From positions 1 to 50,326 of the forward strand of contig JBGOUJ010000002.1 in assembly GCA_041477005.1 (NCBI GenBank): a DNA stretch of 50,326 nucleotides. The letters are read 5' to 3'. Of this stretch, positions 48,303 through 50,326 are shown piece by piece. The notes beneath the pieces are model-generated. The model searched no databases, had not been told where the DNA came from, and worked only from the letters and a program-made list of their open reading frames with translations. The position numbers and the translations under genes were made by a program. The stretch comes from JBGOUJ01 sp041477005 (GTDB lineage Bacteria; Acidobacteriota; Terriglobia; Bryobacterales; JACQDG01). Positions within the stretch are counted from its first letter, which is position 1. Each line of letters starts with the position of its first letter.

Positions 48303-50326
48303 ATGGCGTGGCCGAAGCACCTCCGCCCAAATACCCCCGTGCATACATCAACGTCGTCCCCCTCGTTGCGAATTGCTTTCTTATCGGTATTTCTGATCTG
48401 TGGCGCCCGCTCCGCCGAAGCGGGCACGACCTATTACGTGGATTCCGCCGGCGGAAACGACGCCAACAGCGGGACGTCGACCGCCGCCCCCTGGCGGACC
48501 ATCGGCAAGGTGAAGAACGCCGCCTTGGGCCCTGGTGATACCGTCCTGCTCAAGCGCGGCGGAGTGTGGCGAGAGCAGCTCACAGTCAACCACTCGGGCG
48601 CGGCGGGAAATCCGATCACCTACGCCGATTACGGCTCCGGCAACAAGCCCCTGCTCATCGGCGCCGATGTTCTCAGCTCCGGCTGGACGCTCGGCGGAAC
48701 CAACCAATGGGGCGTTGCTGTGTCCCAGCAGCCGAACCAGGTCTTTTTCAACGGGGTGCGTGGCACTCCCGTCACTTCCCTGGCCGGCGTCACCAGCCCC
48801 AACACCTGGTATTGGGACTCGACCTCCAAACTTCTCCGGGTCTACTCCGCATCCAATCCGGCCACCGCCTACACGAATCCAGGAGTGGAAGCGCAGGCGG
48901 GCCGCAGCGGCGTGGACGTTTTCAACCAGGGCTTTATCACCCTTCGCAATATCGCCGTCACCCGGAACGATTACGGCCTGGTGTTGCACGGCGGCGCACC
49001 GAATAATCTCCTGGATTCGGTGGAGGCAAGCTACAGCTTTTACGACGGCATCGGCATCCAGGACGCCGGCTCGGTCAACAACTCGGTGATCAATTGCATC
49101 GCCCACGACACTTTGCGGGACGGGGTGCTGTTCTGGGACGGCGCCGACAAGGGGACCATCAGCGGCGGAACCTACTATAACAATCCGGAATCCGGCGCCG
49201 AGCAGGGCCTGTCGGCCGGTGGCACTATCTCCCAGGTGACCGCCTACAACAATACATACGGCGTGAAGGCCTACGGCGGCGCGGGAGCGGAGTCCACGAC
49301 GGCCAATATCACCATTCAAAATAATACGGCCTACGGCAATTCCTCCTTCGGGATTGATGTCGATTACGCGGGCCCGGGCATTATCGTTCAGAACAACACG
49401 TCTTATTCCAATGCCTCGCACGGCATCGCCATCGAAGGCACCACGGCGGGCGCGATTGTGAGGTACAACATCACTCACGGCAACGGCGGCGGCCAAGGGA
49501 GCGTAGCGGGAATCATATTGGACGGGACGACGAGCGTCCAGGTCTATTACAACATTCTCTACGCAGAGTCCATTGGAGTCTGGACCCTTGGCTCGAAGAA
49601 TCCGGTGATTTATAACAACACCGTATACAACAGCGATACCTGTGTCGGCATCGAGAACGCCACCACGGGCGCTGCGGTGAAGAACAACATTGGCGCCGGC
49701 TGCCGGACGTACATCGTCCTGCTGGACACCGACTCGCAGTCGGGAATGGTTTTCAACAACAACGATTGGGTGGTGAGCGGCGCAGCGGTGCTGCAACGGC
49801 AGAACACATCCTACAACCTGGCCGGGTGGAAGAGCGCCACCGGCCAGGACCAGAACTCTATTTCGATCGACCCCCGCTTTGTGAACCCGTCGGGAAACGA
49901 CTTTCACCTGCAGTCGTCTTCTCCGGCGATCAACGTCGGGACCAATGTCGGCTTGACGGCCGACTTCGGCGGCGCGGCAGTGCCCCAGGGCGCGGGCGTC
50001 GACCTCGGCGCCTATGAATACAGCGGCGGCGTCACACCGCCGCCCGGGGTGAGCGGCCTCAGTTGCAGTCCGGGATCGATCGTGACGCCAAGTACGACGA
50101 GCTGCACCATCACGCTGAGCGGGGCGGCGCCCGGCAGCGCGGTGGCCGTTACGGTTACGAGCGGCAGTGGGAGCGCGACGTTCTCTTCGCCGGTGACGGT
50201 GCCCTCAGGGCAAACCAGCGCCGGCTTCACGGTGACGGGAACGGCGGTGGGAGCCGACACGACGGCCCTTCTGACCGCCAGCGCTAACGGAACCTCGGCT
50301 CAGTTTTCGCTGGGACTGTTGGCGCC
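48303..50326 (+). CDS. Secreted parallel beta-helix protein with Ig-like tail, cut by the right edge
   Basis: The frame runs from an ATG at 48303 to the window end with no stop, giving at least 674 residues. A signal peptide (SLRIAFLSVFLICGARSAEA) predicts cleavage after Ala40. The DUF1565-like start YYVDSAGGNDANSGTSTAAP and the PWRTIGKVKNAALGPGDTVL block parallel the previous gene. Many beta-helix coils follow (about 190-540; repeated NNT-x-Y motifs such as IVQNNTSYSNASHGIAI). From about residue 583 a Ser/Thr/Val-rich Ig-like domain begins (VSGLSCSPGSIVTPSTTSCT). It could be a polysaccharide-modifying enzyme or an adhesin. No Shine-Dalgarno sequence is visible; a GTG at 48339 is an alternative start. 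Confidence 0.8.
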   Translation, partial: MAWPKHLRPNTPVHTSTSSPSLRIAFLSVFLICGARSAEAGTTYYVDSAGGNDANSGTSTAAPWRTIGKVKNAALGPGDTVLLKRGGVWREQLTVNHSGAAGNPITYADYGSGNKPLLIGADVLSSGWTLGGTNQWGVAVSQQPNQVFFNGVRGTPVTSLAGVTSPNTWYWDSTSKLLRVYSASNPATAYTNPGVEAQAGRSGVDVFNQGFITLRNIAVTRNDYGLVLHGGAPNNLLDSVEASYSFYDGIGIQDAGSVNNSVINCIAHDTLRDGVLFWDGADKGTISGGTYYNNPESGAEQGLSAGGTISQVTAYNNTYGVKAYGGAGAESTTANITIQNNTAYGNSSFGIDVDYAGPGIIVQNNTSYSNASHGIAIEGTTAGAIVRYNITHGNGGGQGSVAGIILDGTTSVQVYYNILYAESIGVWTLGSKNPVIYNNTVYNSDTCVGIENATTGAAVKNNIGAGCRTYIVLLDTDSQSGMVFNNNDWVVSGAAVLQRQNTSYNLAGWKSATGQDQNSISIDPRFVNPSGNDFHLQSSSPAINVGTNVGLTADFGGAAVPQGAGVDLGAYEYSGGVTPPPGVSGLSCSPGSIVTPSTTSCTITLSGAAPGSAVAVTVTSGSGSATFSSPVTVPSGQTSAGFTVTGTAVGADTTALLTASANGTSAQFSLGLLA

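Noticed and set aside
48381..49907. Open minus-strand frame of 508 residues at the right end
   Set aside because: It is antisense to the beta-helix gene, whose signal peptide and repeats are clear. The apparent Val/Gly richness mirrors the Asn/Gly/Thr codons of the real gene.
1..50326. CRISPR arrays, insertion sequences and integrases
   Set aside because: I looked for regular repeat-spacer arrays, transposase motifs and tyrosine or serine recombinases and saw none. The only repeats are the heptanucleotide arrays and short palindromes.

Overview
The window is high-GC DNA from a diderm bacterium. It encodes a TolC/HlyD/ABC-2 efflux set and a Wza-type polysaccharide export protein, both of which imply an outer membrane. 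Acidobacteriota, and within it a Solibacter/Bryobacter-like lineage, is my best guess. The reasons are bshC (bacillithiol pathway), a YacL-type PIN/TRAM gene beside ispD-ispF, and a secreted beta-helix protein with the Ser/Thr/Gly-rich Ig-like tail common in that group. This is inference; there is no rRNA or other phylogenetic marker in the window.

Bases 1-20240 are mostly housekeeping. A partial unidentified gene (end at 173) converges on a minus-strand group yjbQ-hemW-ltaE, with bshC divergent from it. Next is a tight seven-gene minus-strand operon (4514-11896): a TetR repressor, TolC, an HlyD adaptor, two ABC ATPases and two ABC-2 permeases. It matches the E. coli cecR-ybhGFSR arrangement, but YbhF is split in two and a TolC gene is added. 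A zinc-ribbon membrane protein and an orphan sensor histidine kinase follow on the plus strand. The minus strand then carries PIN/TRAM, ispD and ispF in the order known from B. subtilis, plus alr and dnaB. An inverted pair of heptanucleotide repeat arrays lies between PIN/TRAM and ispD. A tRNA-Pro(CGG) with a clear promoter closes this part.

Bases 20240-21370 look like a gene graveyard downstream of the tRNA. I read a 5'-truncated Fic-family C terminus and a broken SWIM zinc-finger fragment, both on the minus strand.

Bases 21379-50326 are one plus-strand exopolysaccharide locus, probably Wzx/Wzy type. It opens with a PilZ (c-di-GMP) protein, a Wza-like exporter, a NusG/RfaH-like antiterminator and a Wzc-like tyrosine autokinase. 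A polyprenyl sugar-phosphate transferase starts the repeat unit, and a flippase and an O-antigen ligase/polymerase-like protein handle it. Nucleotide-sugar genes include a CDP-glucose synthase, an SDR, a cupin epimerase, a DegT aminotransferase and a GDP-mannose 3,5-epimerase. There are four glycosyltransferases, a methyltransferase, a deacetylase and two secreted beta-helix proteins.

In the middle (35697-40226) is the least familiar block: three tandem copies, one truncated, of an uncharacterised nucleotidyltransferase-fold protein, followed by a fusion of a thymidylate-kinase-like P-loop domain to an aminoglycoside-phosphotransferase-like kinase. This is my main candidate for an undescribed function. 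The last gene runs off the right edge and is preceded by a sigma-54-like promoter with a cluster of TCGTACT sites at enhancer distance.
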